Below are positions 7,090-14,580 of a DNA stretch of 25,950 bases, in pieces. This DNA comes from Dehalococcoidales bacterium (GTDB lineage: Bacteria; Chloroflexota; Dehalococcoidia; Dehalococcoidales; GCA-2688105). Made by a program: the position numbers and the translations under genes. The DNA is taken from positions 1 to 25,950 of the forward strand of contig DAOWJS010000087.1 of assembly GCA_030640255.1 (NCBI GenBank), read 5' to 3'. Position 1 is the stretch's first letter, and each line of letters starts with the position of its first letter. The notes beneath the pieces are model-generated. The model searched no databases. It saw only the letters and a program-made list of their open reading frames with translations, and was not told the origin of the DNA.

Positions 7090-7140
7090 TTATTCGCCAT
7101 ACAACAAAAAAGTGGGAATGAAACCCCACTTAATCTTCAT
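7090..7140 (-). other. Possible 16-codon leader ORF across the nusA attenuator
   Basis: In the nusA leader an ATG (7138-7140) opens a 16-codon frame, MKIKWGFIPTFLLYGE, that reads right through the terminator hairpin and stops at TAA (7090-7092), 25 nt before nusA. The preceding AAGAAGAG is a weak and close ribosome site. If translated, a ribosome would disrupt the hairpin. Chance is possible for so short a frame. Confidence 0.25.
7105..7131 (-). terminator. nusA: Intrinsic terminator in the nusA leader (candidate attenuator)
   Basis: On the minus strand AAGTGGG (7125-7131) pairs with CCCACTT (7110-7116); the stem extends by one G-U pair and is followed by a run of six T. No minus-strand gene lies upstream to be terminated, because the neighbour is the plus-strand M20 gene. 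The hairpin sits between a good minus-strand promoter (7161-7190) and nusA, so premature termination of the nusA operon is the simplest reading. Confidence 0.65.
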
Positions 7141-7160
7141 CTCTTCTTAAATTATGTTTC

Positions 7161-7190
7161 AGTTTAGCACAGTTCAAGTAGTTTTGTCAA
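7161..7190 (-). promoter_or_regulatory. Promoter of the nusA-rnpM-infB-rbfA-truB operon
   Basis: Minus strand TTGACA (7185-7190), 18 nt, TAAACT (7161-7166), preceded by TG one base before the -10 (extended type). Transcription would begin near 7154, giving a leader of about 90 nt with the terminator hairpin starting near +24. Confidence 0.6.
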
Positions 7191-7280
7191 GCATGTTAAA
7201 AGATGCCAGCTCCTATAGGTAACTATGGTATATATTTGGTAAACAGATGGCAAAGCCTAGAAATCCCGGTAGCGTTAAAT

Positions 7281-7286
7281 TATAAT
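7281..7286 (+). promoter_or_regulatory. -10 hexamer for the M20/activase operon
   Basis: A perfect TATAAT lies 33 nt before the TTG start of the M20 gene. The -35 region 17 nt upstream (TAGAAA) is poor, so this promoter may need an activator or be weak. It is divergent from the nusA promoter about 90 bp away. Confidence 0.4.
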
Positions 7287-7319
7287 AGGTAGTAATTGAA
7301 ATCTTAGAGTGGGAGCAAA

Positions 7320-8492
7320 TTGGATATAGAAAAATTAAAGGCTCCAGTTATCAGCGAAATAGACGCTCGCCGCCACCAGCTCAGTGAGTTGAGTTTAAAA
7401 ATCCACTCCAATCCCGAGCTAGGTTTCCAGGAGGTCAAGGCGGCAAGCTGGTTAACCCGATACCTGGAGGAGAATGGCTTCTCTGTAGAACGGGGCATCT
7501 GTGAACTGCCGACCGCTTTCCGGGGGAGCTATGGACGAGGGGAACCGGCTATTGGTATTCTGGCTGAGTATGACGCTCTACCTGGTCTTGGTCACGCCTG
7601 TGGTCATAATTTAATAGCTGCCAGCGCTGTTGGTGCCGGGGTAGCTTCTAAGCTAGCTATTGACCGATTTGGGGGCACTATTCTGGTTATCGGCACACCG
7701 GCTGAGGAACTATATGGGGGCAAGGCAATAATGGCTGAGAAGGGAGCCTTTGATAATTTGGATATGGCGATGATGGTGCACCCTGGGGTGCATGATGTGG
7801 CTACTACCCAAGCCCTTGCCTGCCAGGCTCTAGAGGTTGAATTCTTTGGTAAAGCGGCTCACGCTGCGGCTCAACCAGAAGCGGGCATCAATGCTTTAGA
7901 AGCCATGCTTCAGTCCTTTGCCAGTATTAATTCACTACGGCAGCACATTAGGGATAAAGCCCGCATCCATGGTATTATTACCGATGGCGGCGAAGCAGCT
8001 AATATTGTCCCTGCCCACAGTGCTGGAACTTTTCTAGTCCGCGCCGATGATTATTCCTATCTTAATGAACTAAAACAGGGGGTCCTGAATTGCTTTATTG
8101 GCGCTGCCACCGCTAGCGGAGCCCATCTTGAATATCGGTGGGCAGACGTGTGCTACGCCCCCCTGCGTAATAATCTAACCCTAGCCCGACTATTTAGGCA
8201 AAATATGCAATCCTTGGGGCGCAAGGTTAAGCTCTCCGACCCCAGTATAGCCTTCGGTAGTACCGATATGGGTAATGTCAGCCAACTGGTGCCCAGTATC
8301 CACCCTCGGGTAGCTATAGCCCCGGAAGAGGTAATAGCTCATTCCCCCCAGTTTGCCTTGGCAGCTGCCTCAGAGGCGGGAAGCTGTGGTTTACTTGATG
8401 CCGCTAAGGCTCTGGCTATGACGGTCGTTGACCTGGTAGCTAATCCGGAAATTGTTATTAGGGTTAAACGGGAGTTTGAGCAAGAAAAATGA
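7320..8492 (+). CDS. M20 family metallopeptidase / amidohydrolase
   Basis: A 390-aa cytosolic zinc hydrolase of the M20D type (YxeP/AbgB/PM20D2-like), which cleaves amide bonds of small acylated amino acids or dipeptides. Visible elements: LAEYDALPGLGHACGHNL with ligands Cys94 and His96; TPAEELYGGKAIM with catalytic Glu129 and ligand Glu130; HPGVHD with His154; the dimerisation domain (about 185-300), starting after EFFGKAAHAAAQPEAGINALEA; and the C-terminal His in EEVIAHSPQF. The start is TTG, with GGGAG 4 nt upstream. Its stop overlaps the next gene by ATGA (8489-8492), so it is co-transcribed and probably coupled with the activase cluster. The substrate cannot be told; the link to the CoA-activase genes is positional only. 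Confidence 0.88.
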   Translation: MDIEKLKAPVISEIDARRHQLSELSLKIHSNPELGFQEVKAASWLTRYLEENGFSVERGICELPTAFRGSYGRGEPAIGILAEYDALPGLGHACGHNLIAASAVGAGVASKLAIDRFGGTILVIGTPAEELYGGKAIMAEKGAFDNLDMAMMVHPGVHDVATTQALACQALEVEFFGKAAHAAAQPEAGINALEAMLQSFASINSLRQHIRDKARIHGIITDGGEAANIVPAHSAGTFLVRADDYSYLNELKQGVLNCFIGAATASGAHLEYRWADVCYAPLRNNLTLARLFRQNMQSLGRKVKLSDPSIAFGSTDMGNVSQLVPSIHPRVAIAPEEVIAHSPQFALAAASEAGSCGLLDAAKALAMTVVDLVANPEIVIRVKREFEQEK

Positions 8493-9496
8493 CTAAGATA
8501 GGCATTCCCCGAGCCCTGCTTTATTACCAATACTACCCTATGTGGAAGACCTTCTTTGAAGAACTGGGGGCAGAGGTGGTGGTTTCACCCCCAACCACTC
8601 AGGTTATGCTGTCCTCAGGCGCGTCTCGAGTAGTAGCTGATACTTGCTTGCCGGTGAAGGTTTTTCTGGGACATGTTCTTTGCCTGGTAGGGGAGTGCGA
8701 CTTTATGTTTATTCCTGCTATCCGCAGTGTGAAAAGGAAGATTTACAACTGTTCCAAGCTTCTTGGTTTGCCTGACATGACCAAGGCTGTTATCCCCGAA
8801 TCTCCGCCTATTTTGGATATAGATATAGATGTGAATAAAGGGAGGCGTGACCTGTATCAAGCTATTTACCAACTGGGACGGCGTTTTACCTGGAGTCCGT
8901 TTAAGGTCAGGCAAGCCAGCCTAGCCGCCTGGCAAGCCCACTTGAATTATCAACAGCTAATGTCCCGCTATGGATTAACCCCCCCACAGGCAATAGAAAG
9001 AATATCGGGCACCCCTGAGGCAGAGCCAAAAACACCTTCTGGTAACCCAACTCCAAACCTGGGCACTATTGCTCTCATTGGTCATCCCTACCTCCTTTAT
9101 GATGAACACATAAATTACCGTCTCGTTCACTGGCTTGAGCAGGCTCATTATAAGGTGTTAACCCCGGAGATGCTCACCGCTGAGGAGCTTGAATCAGCCA
9201 CCGCCAGATTAGTCGGTAGAGCCCGTTGGACATACGAAGACGATGTAGTCGGCGCCGGAGAGCACTATTTGGAAAGCGGAGTTGACGGTGTTATTGGTAT
9301 AATGACCTTTGGTTGTGGTCCTGATTCTTTAATGATGGATATGGTGCGTCGGCGGGCAGCCAAGCTGAGGGCTACCGCCTTTATGAGCCTTACCCTGGAG
9401 GAGCACACGGCTAAGACGGGTGTAGTCACCCGACTGGAAGCCTTCCTTGATATGATATCCCGAAGGAAAAGGAGGCAGGCGGAAGTATGCGTGTAG
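8489..9496 (+). CDS. Acyl-CoA dehydratase activase-related protein (DUF2229), paralog A
   Basis: A 335-aa DUF2229-type protein related to the D-component fold of 2-hydroxyacyl-CoA dehydratases. It starts TKIGIPRALLYYQYYPMWKTFFEELGAEVVVSP. Three cysteines occupy the expected cluster positions: Cys53 in ADTCLPVKV, Cys88 in YNCSK and Cys276 in TFGCGPDS. A linker rich in Pro, Gly, Thr and Asn (about 172-192) joins two lobes. The C-terminus TRLEAFLDMISRRKR is shared with the next gene's TRLEAFVDLLERKRR, showing the two are paralogs. It overlaps the M20 gene by 4 nt and the next gene by 10 nt. Known families suggest a [4Fe-4S] protein taking electrons from the HgdC-type activase; the actual reaction is unknown. 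Confidence 0.82.
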   Translation: MTKIGIPRALLYYQYYPMWKTFFEELGAEVVVSPPTTQVMLSSGASRVVADTCLPVKVFLGHVLCLVGECDFMFIPAIRSVKRKIYNCSKLLGLPDMTKAVIPESPPILDIDIDVNKGRRDLYQAIYQLGRRFTWSPFKVRQASLAAWQAHLNYQQLMSRYGLTPPQAIERISGTPEAEPKTPSGNPTPNLGTIALIGHPYLLYDEHINYRLVHWLEQAHYKVLTPEMLTAEELESATARLVGRARWTYEDDVVGAGEHYLESGVDGVIGIMTFGCGPDSLMMDMVRRRAAKLRATAFMSLTLEEHTAKTGVVTRLEAFLDMISRRKRRQAEVCV

Positions 9497-10572
9497 GCAT
9501 ACCCCATATGGGTAACGTTTACGTAGCCATTAAGGCTATGTCAAACCGGTTTGGTGGTGAGTTGATAGTGCCACCGGTTAATAATCAGCGGGCTCTATCC
9601 CTGGGTGTCAGGTATTCCCCTGAGGGGCTTTGTATCCCGTTCAAGCTGACGCTGGGTAATCTGATTGAGGCTGCCGAGATGGGAGCCGACGTTTTACTTA
9701 CCATTGGTGGCTTTGGCATCTGTCGCTTAGGCTACTACACCAAGATACAGGAACAGATTCTCCATGACCTGGGGTATAATGTCAGAATGATTCAGTTAAA
9801 TGTTTCAGAAAAAAAGCTTCCTGGCTTTCTTCAAGTTTTTAAGCAATTGTCAAACGGTGCCAGCTGGCCTACGATTATCTCGGCGTTCCGATTTGGTCTG
9901 ACAAAGCTAAACGCCATGGACAGAATAGAGCGAGTGGTGCAAAAGGTGCGGGCGGTAGAGCAGATAAAGGGGACAGCCAACGGATTATTTGCCCGGGCGA
10001 TTAAGGCTATTGATAACGCAGACGATTATGATAGCCTGAAGAAGATACAAATAGACTACATTGAACAGCTTACCCAGGTGCCCAAGGACAACCAGGCTCA
10101 ACCGCTGCTGGTGGGCATCACCGGAGAATTTTACGTAGTATTGGAACCCTTCTCCAATCTGGATGTAGAGAGTGAGTTGGGTAAGCTGGGGGTAGAGGTA
10201 AGGCGGAGAACCTTCATCTCGGAGTGGACTAAGTTCAGCCTGTTCCTCAATCCATTGGGCATAGATGAGACAGCGAGGATTCATAAGGCAGCTTTTCCCT
10301 ACCTGAAGCGGGATGTCGGCGGTGATGGCTGGGAATCAGTGGGGGAAAAGGTGCTCCACGCTAAAGAATATGATGGCTTGATACATCTGGCACCCTTCAC
10401 CTGTATGCCTGAGATAGTAGCTCAAAATATTATGCCATCAACTAAGGAGAGTATCCCGGTGCTAACCATACTCTGTGATGAGCAACTAGCTAAGCCCGGT
10501 ATGTTAACCAGACTGGAGGCTTTTGTCGACCTTCTGGAACGTAAGCGACGGGCGAGCAATAATAAGCGATGA
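9487..10572 (+). CDS. Acyl-CoA dehydratase activase-related protein (DUF2229), paralog B
   Basis: A 361-aa paralog of the preceding gene. The N-terminus MRVGIPHMGNVYVAIKAMSNRFGGELIVPP lines up with paralog A. Candidate cluster cysteines are Cys49 (EGLCIPFK), Cys79 (GFGICRLGY) and Cys306 (APFTCMPEIV), nearly the same spacing as in A (53, 88, 276). It ends with the shared TRLEAF block and a basic tail. A middle segment (about 120-200) without recognisable motifs is an insertion compared with A. Overlapping frames and matched cysteine sets suggest A and B form a heterodimer, as the two subunits of 2-hydroxyacyl-CoA dehydratases do; this is inference. In many anaerobes related segments occur inside one large fused activase protein. 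Confidence 0.82.
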   Translation: MRVGIPHMGNVYVAIKAMSNRFGGELIVPPVNNQRALSLGVRYSPEGLCIPFKLTLGNLIEAAEMGADVLLTIGGFGICRLGYYTKIQEQILHDLGYNVRMIQLNVSEKKLPGFLQVFKQLSNGASWPTIISAFRFGLTKLNAMDRIERVVQKVRAVEQIKGTANGLFARAIKAIDNADDYDSLKKIQIDYIEQLTQVPKDNQAQPLLVGITGEFYVVLEPFSNLDVESELGKLGVEVRRRTFISEWTKFSLFLNPLGIDETARIHKAAFPYLKRDVGGDGWESVGEKVLHAKEYDGLIHLAPFTCMPEIVAQNIMPSTKESIPVLTILCDEQLAKPGMLTRLEAFVDLLERKRRASNNKR

Positions 10573-10596
10573 TGAGTAGCTGTATAGGAGGATATC

Positions 10597-11562
10597 ATGG
10601 AAACCTATTTGGGTATAGATGTTGGCTCGGTAACCACTAAGTTGGCGGTGCTGGATGGAAATGATGAGCTGGTTACTTATATCTATTTGCCGACGCAGGG
10701 CAAGCCCATTGAGATGGTGCAGCAATGTCTGAAACAAATAAAGCCGCAATTGCCTGAAGATGTTAACATCCGGGGTGTAGCTACCACGGGGAGCGCCCGC
10801 TACCTGGCCGGGGTTATCGTTGGTGCTGATTTGGTCAAGAATGAGATTACCAGCCATGCGGTGGCTACCCTGCAATATGTCCCTCAGGTGCAGACCATCA
10901 TTGAAATTGGGGGGCAGGATAGTAAGATTATCATTGTTAGGGACGGGGTGGTAACTGACTTCGGCATGAACACCGTGTGTGCTGCCGGCACCGGCAGCTT
11001 TCTTGACCACCAGGCACTGCGCCTCAATATGAGCATTGAGGAGTTTGCCCGTCGGGCACTGGATAGCAACACACCGGTGCGTATTGCCGGGCGATGCACG
11101 GTTTTCGCTGAATCAGACATGGTGCATAAACAACAAATGGGGCATCGGATTGAGGACATTATCTACGGTCTATGCCAGGCATTAGTTCGTAATTACCTAA
11201 ATAATGTTGGTCTGGGCAAGGAGATTAAGCCCCCCATAGTATTCCAGGGAGGAGTTGCCTTTAACCAGGGTATAGTGAAAGCTCTCCAGGAAGAGCTTGG
11301 TACCGAGGTTATTGTCCTACCCCACCACGAGGTCATGGGGGCAATAGGGGCTGCCTTGCTGGTGCATGAAGGGATGGCAGGAAGTAACAATGGAAGCCAG
11401 TTTAAGGGATTTGGCGTAAGTGAAGTAAAGTATCATACCTCCTCCTTTGAGTGCAAAGCCTGCCCTAACCACTGCGAGATAGCCCAGCTTTCGGTTGGTG
11501 GTCAAGCTTTGGCTCGATGGGGAGGACGCTGCGACCTGTGGGAGGGAAGCCCCACGAGCTAA
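10597..11562 (+). CDS. ATP-dependent activase, HgdC/BcrA/BadF type, with extra Cys motif
   Basis: A protein of about 320 aa in the ASKHA fold. In this family two subunits bridge one [4Fe-4S] cluster and use ATP to drive an electron into a partner iron-sulfur enzyme. Motifs: YLGIDVGSVTTK (phosphate loop), IIEIGGQDSKII, CAAGTGSFLDHQ with Cys127, and GRCTVFAESD with Cys166; 127 and 166 match the two cluster cysteines of Acidaminococcus HgdC. A C-terminal extension carries ECKACPNHCEI and a later GGRCDLW, four more cysteines (about 285, 288, 292, 311) that could hold a second cluster. In fused activase proteins this Cys-rich piece joins the ATPase to DUF2229, so here a big protein seems to exist as three genes. 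GGAGG lies 6 nt before ATG. Confidence 0.9.
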   Translation: METYLGIDVGSVTTKLAVLDGNDELVTYIYLPTQGKPIEMVQQCLKQIKPQLPEDVNIRGVATTGSARYLAGVIVGADLVKNEITSHAVATLQYVPQVQTIIEIGGQDSKIIIVRDGVVTDFGMNTVCAAGTGSFLDHQALRLNMSIEEFARRALDSNTPVRIAGRCTVFAESDMVHKQQMGHRIEDIIYGLCQALVRNYLNNVGLGKEIKPPIVFQGGVAFNQGIVKALQEELGTEVIVLPHHEVMGAIGAALLVHEGMAGSNNGSQFKGFGVSEVKYHTSSFECKACPNHCEIAQLSVGGQALARWGGRCDLWEGSPTS

Positions 11563-11582
11563 ATTTTCCACTGAGGGAATAG

Positions 11583-12608
11583 ATGATAATTGCTGTTGAT
11601 GCTGCTGGTGGAGATTATGCTCCTCACGAAATAGTTAAAGGAGCTATAAAGGCCGCTCAGGAGTATAAAGTGGATATCGCTCTGGTGGGCAGGAAACCTG
11701 TACTCCACGTATTGGCGAGCCGCCATTTAAATAAAGCTGGCATCACTATCATTGATGCTAGCCAAACTATTGAGCTTCACGAGTCGCCGGTAAAAGCCGT
11801 CCATAGTAAGCCAGACTCCTCAATAGTAGTCGGAATTAATCTGGTGCGAGATGGGGTTGTCTCAGCTTTTGTCTCAGCCGGCAACAGCGGGGCAGTAGTA
11901 TGTGCCTCCCTTTTCAACCTGGGCAGAATAGAAGGCATCAAGCGCCCGGCCTTATGTGGTATCCTCAACATCAATCCTTCTGCTCCTGTTTTCCTTATTG
12001 ATGCTGGGGCTAATGTCGATTGCCGACCGGACTATTTGGTTCAATTTGCTGAGCTAGGCACAATCTACACTAGACAGCTCCTTGACATCAGCTCGCCGCG
12101 TGTTGGCTTACTCAGCAATGGCGAAGAGGAAGCCAAGGGTAATCGTCTGATTCGGGAAAGCCATAAGCTTCTCAAAAAAGGTAATGTAAACTTTATCGGC
12201 AATGTAGAGGGCCAGGATATATCAAAAAGAACGGCTGATGTCATCGTTACCGATGGCTTCACTGGAAATATTGTAATCAAGACCATGGAGGGATTAAGTG
12301 ACACTTTCCTGAACTCGCTGCGGCAGGTGGGGCAGCGCATTTCCGGTGCCCTGCACGGGCACGGCTTACTTCATATGGTAGGCTTGAGCTCCTGGGCTAA
12401 AAGAATAGACTATAGAGAGTATGGCGGGGCCTGTCTTCTGGGGGTAAATGGCAATATCATCATAGCTCATGGTCGTAGTCAGGCTAGGGCGATTAAGAAT
12501 GCTATCGGTTTAGCCAAACAGACAGTGGAAAGAGACGTCTGCCAGATAATTAAGGAGGAAAGTCGTAAACAAGCCACTGCAATAGATGACAGCAACTTTG
12601 ACCAATAA
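11583..12608 (+). CDS. plsX: Phosphate acyltransferase PlsX
   Basis: A 341-aa peripheral-membrane enzyme that makes acyl-phosphate from acyl-ACP for phosphatidic acid synthesis with PlsY. The N-terminus IIAVDAAGGDYAPHEIVKGA is the PlsX signature (usually DAMGGD). VFVSAGNSGAVVCAS, FLIDAGANVDCRP, LLSNGEEEAKGN, VIVTDGFTGNIVIKT and IDYREYGGACLLGVNG all fit. Length is normal. GAGGGA lies 5 nt before ATG, 20 nt after the activase gene, so it probably shares that operon. The fabD/fabG/acpP genes that often follow plsX are absent; a broken thioredoxin-reductase-like stub comes next. Confidence 0.95.
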   Translation: MIIAVDAAGGDYAPHEIVKGAIKAAQEYKVDIALVGRKPVLHVLASRHLNKAGITIIDASQTIELHESPVKAVHSKPDSSIVVGINLVRDGVVSAFVSAGNSGAVVCASLFNLGRIEGIKRPALCGILNINPSAPVFLIDAGANVDCRPDYLVQFAELGTIYTRQLLDISSPRVGLLSNGEEEAKGNRLIRESHKLLKKGNVNFIGNVEGQDISKRTADVIVTDGFTGNIVIKTMEGLSDTFLNSLRQVGQRISGALHGHGLLHMVGLSSWAKRIDYREYGGACLLGVNGNIIIAHGRSQARAIKNAIGLAKQTVERDVCQIIKEESRKQATAIDDSNFDQ

Positions 12609-12618
12609 GAATTAAGCT

Positions 12619-12693
12619 ATGAACAAGGAATATGAGGCAGTTATTATTGGTGGTGGTCCGGCGGGACTTACCGCAAAATTTATCGCTGAATAA
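12619..12693 (+). pseudogene. Remnant of a thioredoxin-reductase-like flavoprotein
   Basis: Only 24 codons: ATG, then KEYEAVIIGGGPAGLTAK and FIAE, then TAA. The beta-strand plus GGGPAG loop is the N-terminal FAD-binding motif of the TrxB/pyridine nucleotide-disulfide oxidoreductase family, whose members exceed 300 residues. No continuation is found in the 50 bp before rplI, so the rest has been deleted. It lacks a Shine-Dalgarno sequence. It sits 10 nt after plsX, where an intact gene would have been the next operon member. Confidence 0.75.
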
Positions 12694-12718
12694 CCTTTTA
12701 CTTCCCTCGGCGGTGAAG

Positions 12719-12724
12719 TATAAT
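12719..12724 (+). promoter_or_regulatory. -10 hexamer upstream of rplI
   Basis: A perfect TATAAT lies 20 nt before the rplI ATG, with only a weak -35 (TTTTAC). If active, the transcript would have a very short leader; it lies just past the pseudogene stub, between plsX and rplI. Confidence 0.35.
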
Positions 12725-12743
12725 TATAAAAAGGGACAAAACG

Positions 12744-13187
12744 ATGAAGGTCATTTTTGTAGAAGATGTGCCCAAGGTAGCTAGGGCTGGTGAGATAAAG
12801 GAGGTAGCCGATGGCTACGGTAGGAACTTCCTCATCCCTCAAAAACTAGCCTTACTGGTCAGTTCAGCGGCTACCAGCATGATAGAAGCCCAACGCCGGC
12901 AGAAAGCCCAAACCGGGACAGAATCAGTTGTGCTGGCTAACCAGTTGGAGGGGAGGGAAATTGTCCTGAAAGCCCGAGCCGGAGCCAAAGAGCGACTTCA
13001 TGGCGCGGTTACCAGTGCCGATATTGCTTCTGAACTACAAAAAAGTACCGGGATAGTTGTTGACAAAAGGAAAATAGAGTTAGCTGAGCCTATCCACCAG
13101 CTCGGTAGCTATGAGGTAGCTATTAGACTGGGTAAGGACATGATACCCAAAATAAGGGTAACGGTTACGGAAGAGGAGACGAGTTAG
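12744..13187 (+). CDS. rplI: 50S ribosomal protein L9
   Basis: A 147-aa protein, the normal length for bL9, which has an N-terminal rRNA-binding domain, a long connecting helix and a C-terminal domain reaching off the ribosome. MKVIFVEDVPKVARAGEIKEVADGYGRNFLIPQKLA is the L9 signature. A helix rich in Ala and Lys follows (about 40-75), then LHGAVTSADIASELQKSTGIVVDKRKIEL in the second domain. AGGGA lies 8 nt before ATG. dnaB starts 1 nt after the stop. The rplI-dnaB pairing is widespread in bacteria and supports both calls. Confidence 0.96.
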   Translation: MKVIFVEDVPKVARAGEIKEVADGYGRNFLIPQKLALLVSSAATSMIEAQRRQKAQTGTESVVLANQLEGREIVLKARAGAKERLHGAVTSADIASELQKSTGIVVDKRKIELAEPIHQLGSYEVAIRLGKDMIPKIRVTVTEEETS

Positions 13188-13188
13188 A

Positions 13189-14580
13189 GTGGATGGCGAA
13201 AAATTGCCGCCGCACGATATTGATGCCGAGGAAGCAGTAACCGGCTCGCTGTTGATAGATGGCACGGCTATCTATAAAATTGCTACCTTCCTGCAGCCGT
13301 CAGACTTCTACCACGAACAAAGTCAATGGGTATATGGAGCGTGCCTATCGCTTTATCAACGTCCTGAGGGTTCTGAGGCGATAAACCAGATAACGGTAGC
13401 TCAAGAGCTTGCCCGACAGGGGAAGCTGGAGTCCTGTGGCGGAGCTGCCTATTTATCACACCTGATATCTATAGTCCCTACCTCGCTTGATATTGAGCAC
13501 TATGCCCAAATTGTTTATCGCCTGTCGGTAATGCGGGGTCTTATTAACGCTGCCGGGCAGATTGCGGCTATTGGTTACCAGGCTGACCCTAATGTTGATG
13601 CCAGCCTTAGTCGGGCCGAGGAGGTTCTATTTAGGCTACGCCACGGGCAGAGTCCCCGAGATTTTGTTCATATTCGCCAGGTGCTGGATAAGTACTTTGA
13701 GACCGCTCCCACTCCAGCTACTGAAGCTGAAGGCTATCAGAGGCCACTTCCTTATGCGCTCTCCGGTTTCAGCAAGCTTGATGAATTTCTGGGTGGTTTT
13801 CAGCGCTCTGACCTGGTTATTGTTGCCGGCAGACCCAGCCTGGGCAAGACCAGCTTGGCTCTTGGTATCGCCCGAAATGCGGCTGTGGCGCAGAGGGCTT
13901 GTGTGGCTCTGTTCAGCCTGGAGATGGCACAGGAGCCATTGGTGCTACGTTTACTATCCGGTGAATCTGGGGTCAATTTAAGACGGGTTCGCCTCGGGCT
14001 CCAAAATGAGGACGAGGAAAAGCAGCTTATGGATGCTACCGGCATCCTTTCTGAAGCCTCAATCTATATTGACGATTCTCCCCAACTCAGAGTAGTTGAG
14101 ATGAGGAGCAAGGCTCGCCGACTCCACTTTGAGCGTGGCATCGACCTCATTATTGTTGATTACCTGCAACTAATGCAGGGGGATGGGAGAGGCGAAGGCA
14201 GGGTTCAAGAGATTAGCTATATCTCTCGATCCCTTAAGGCACTAGCTCGTGAGCTTAATGTTCCTGTGGTGGCCGTATCCCAGCTCAGCCGAGCTGTAGA
14301 GTGGCGGGCTTCACATAGACCTCAACTTTCTGACCTTCGTGAAAGTGGGAGCATTGAACAGGACGCTGATGTGGTTATGTTTATCTACCGAGATGATTAT
14401 TATTACAAAAGAGAGGAATGGGAAACCCAGTTTCCAGGTAAAGACTACCCGGAAGGCATTGCCAATATTATCATTGCCAAGCAGCGAAATGGACCTATCG
14501 GAGAAATTGACCTTCGCTTTATACCTAAGACAGCTAAATTCGAAAATATGGTTACCAGCCAAGAGCCGAGTCTATTATGA
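13189..14580 (+). CDS. dnaB: Replicative DNA helicase DnaB
   Basis: A 463-aa hexameric helicase that unwinds DNA at the replication fork. The N-terminal domain (about 8-105) begins PPHDIDAEEAVTGSLLID; the RecA-like domain starts near 185. Walker A is GRPSLGKT (214-221), Walker B IIVDYLQLM (321-329), and VVAVSQLSRAVEWR plus PQLSDLRESGSIEQDADVV are the later DnaB blocks. No intein is present. The start is GTG at 13189, 1 nt after the rplI stop, with GAGGAGACG just upstream inside rplI. The stop overlaps the next gene by ATGA. It heads a run of helicase, DnaD-domain protein and DnaC-like loader, so the helicase and its loading factors are made together. Confidence 0.96.
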   Translation: MDGEKLPPHDIDAEEAVTGSLLIDGTAIYKIATFLQPSDFYHEQSQWVYGACLSLYQRPEGSEAINQITVAQELARQGKLESCGGAAYLSHLISIVPTSLDIEHYAQIVYRLSVMRGLINAAGQIAAIGYQADPNVDASLSRAEEVLFRLRHGQSPRDFVHIRQVLDKYFETAPTPATEAEGYQRPLPYALSGFSKLDEFLGGFQRSDLVIVAGRPSLGKTSLALGIARNAAVAQRACVALFSLEMAQEPLVLRLLSGESGVNLRRVRLGLQNEDEEKQLMDATGILSEASIYIDDSPQLRVVEMRSKARRLHFERGIDLIIVDYLQLMQGDGRGEGRVQEISYISRSLKALARELNVPVVAVSQLSRAVEWRASHRPQLSDLRESGSIEQDADVVMFIYRDDYYYKREEWETQFPGKDYPEGIANIIIAKQRNGPIGEIDLRFIPKTAKFENMVTSQEPSLL

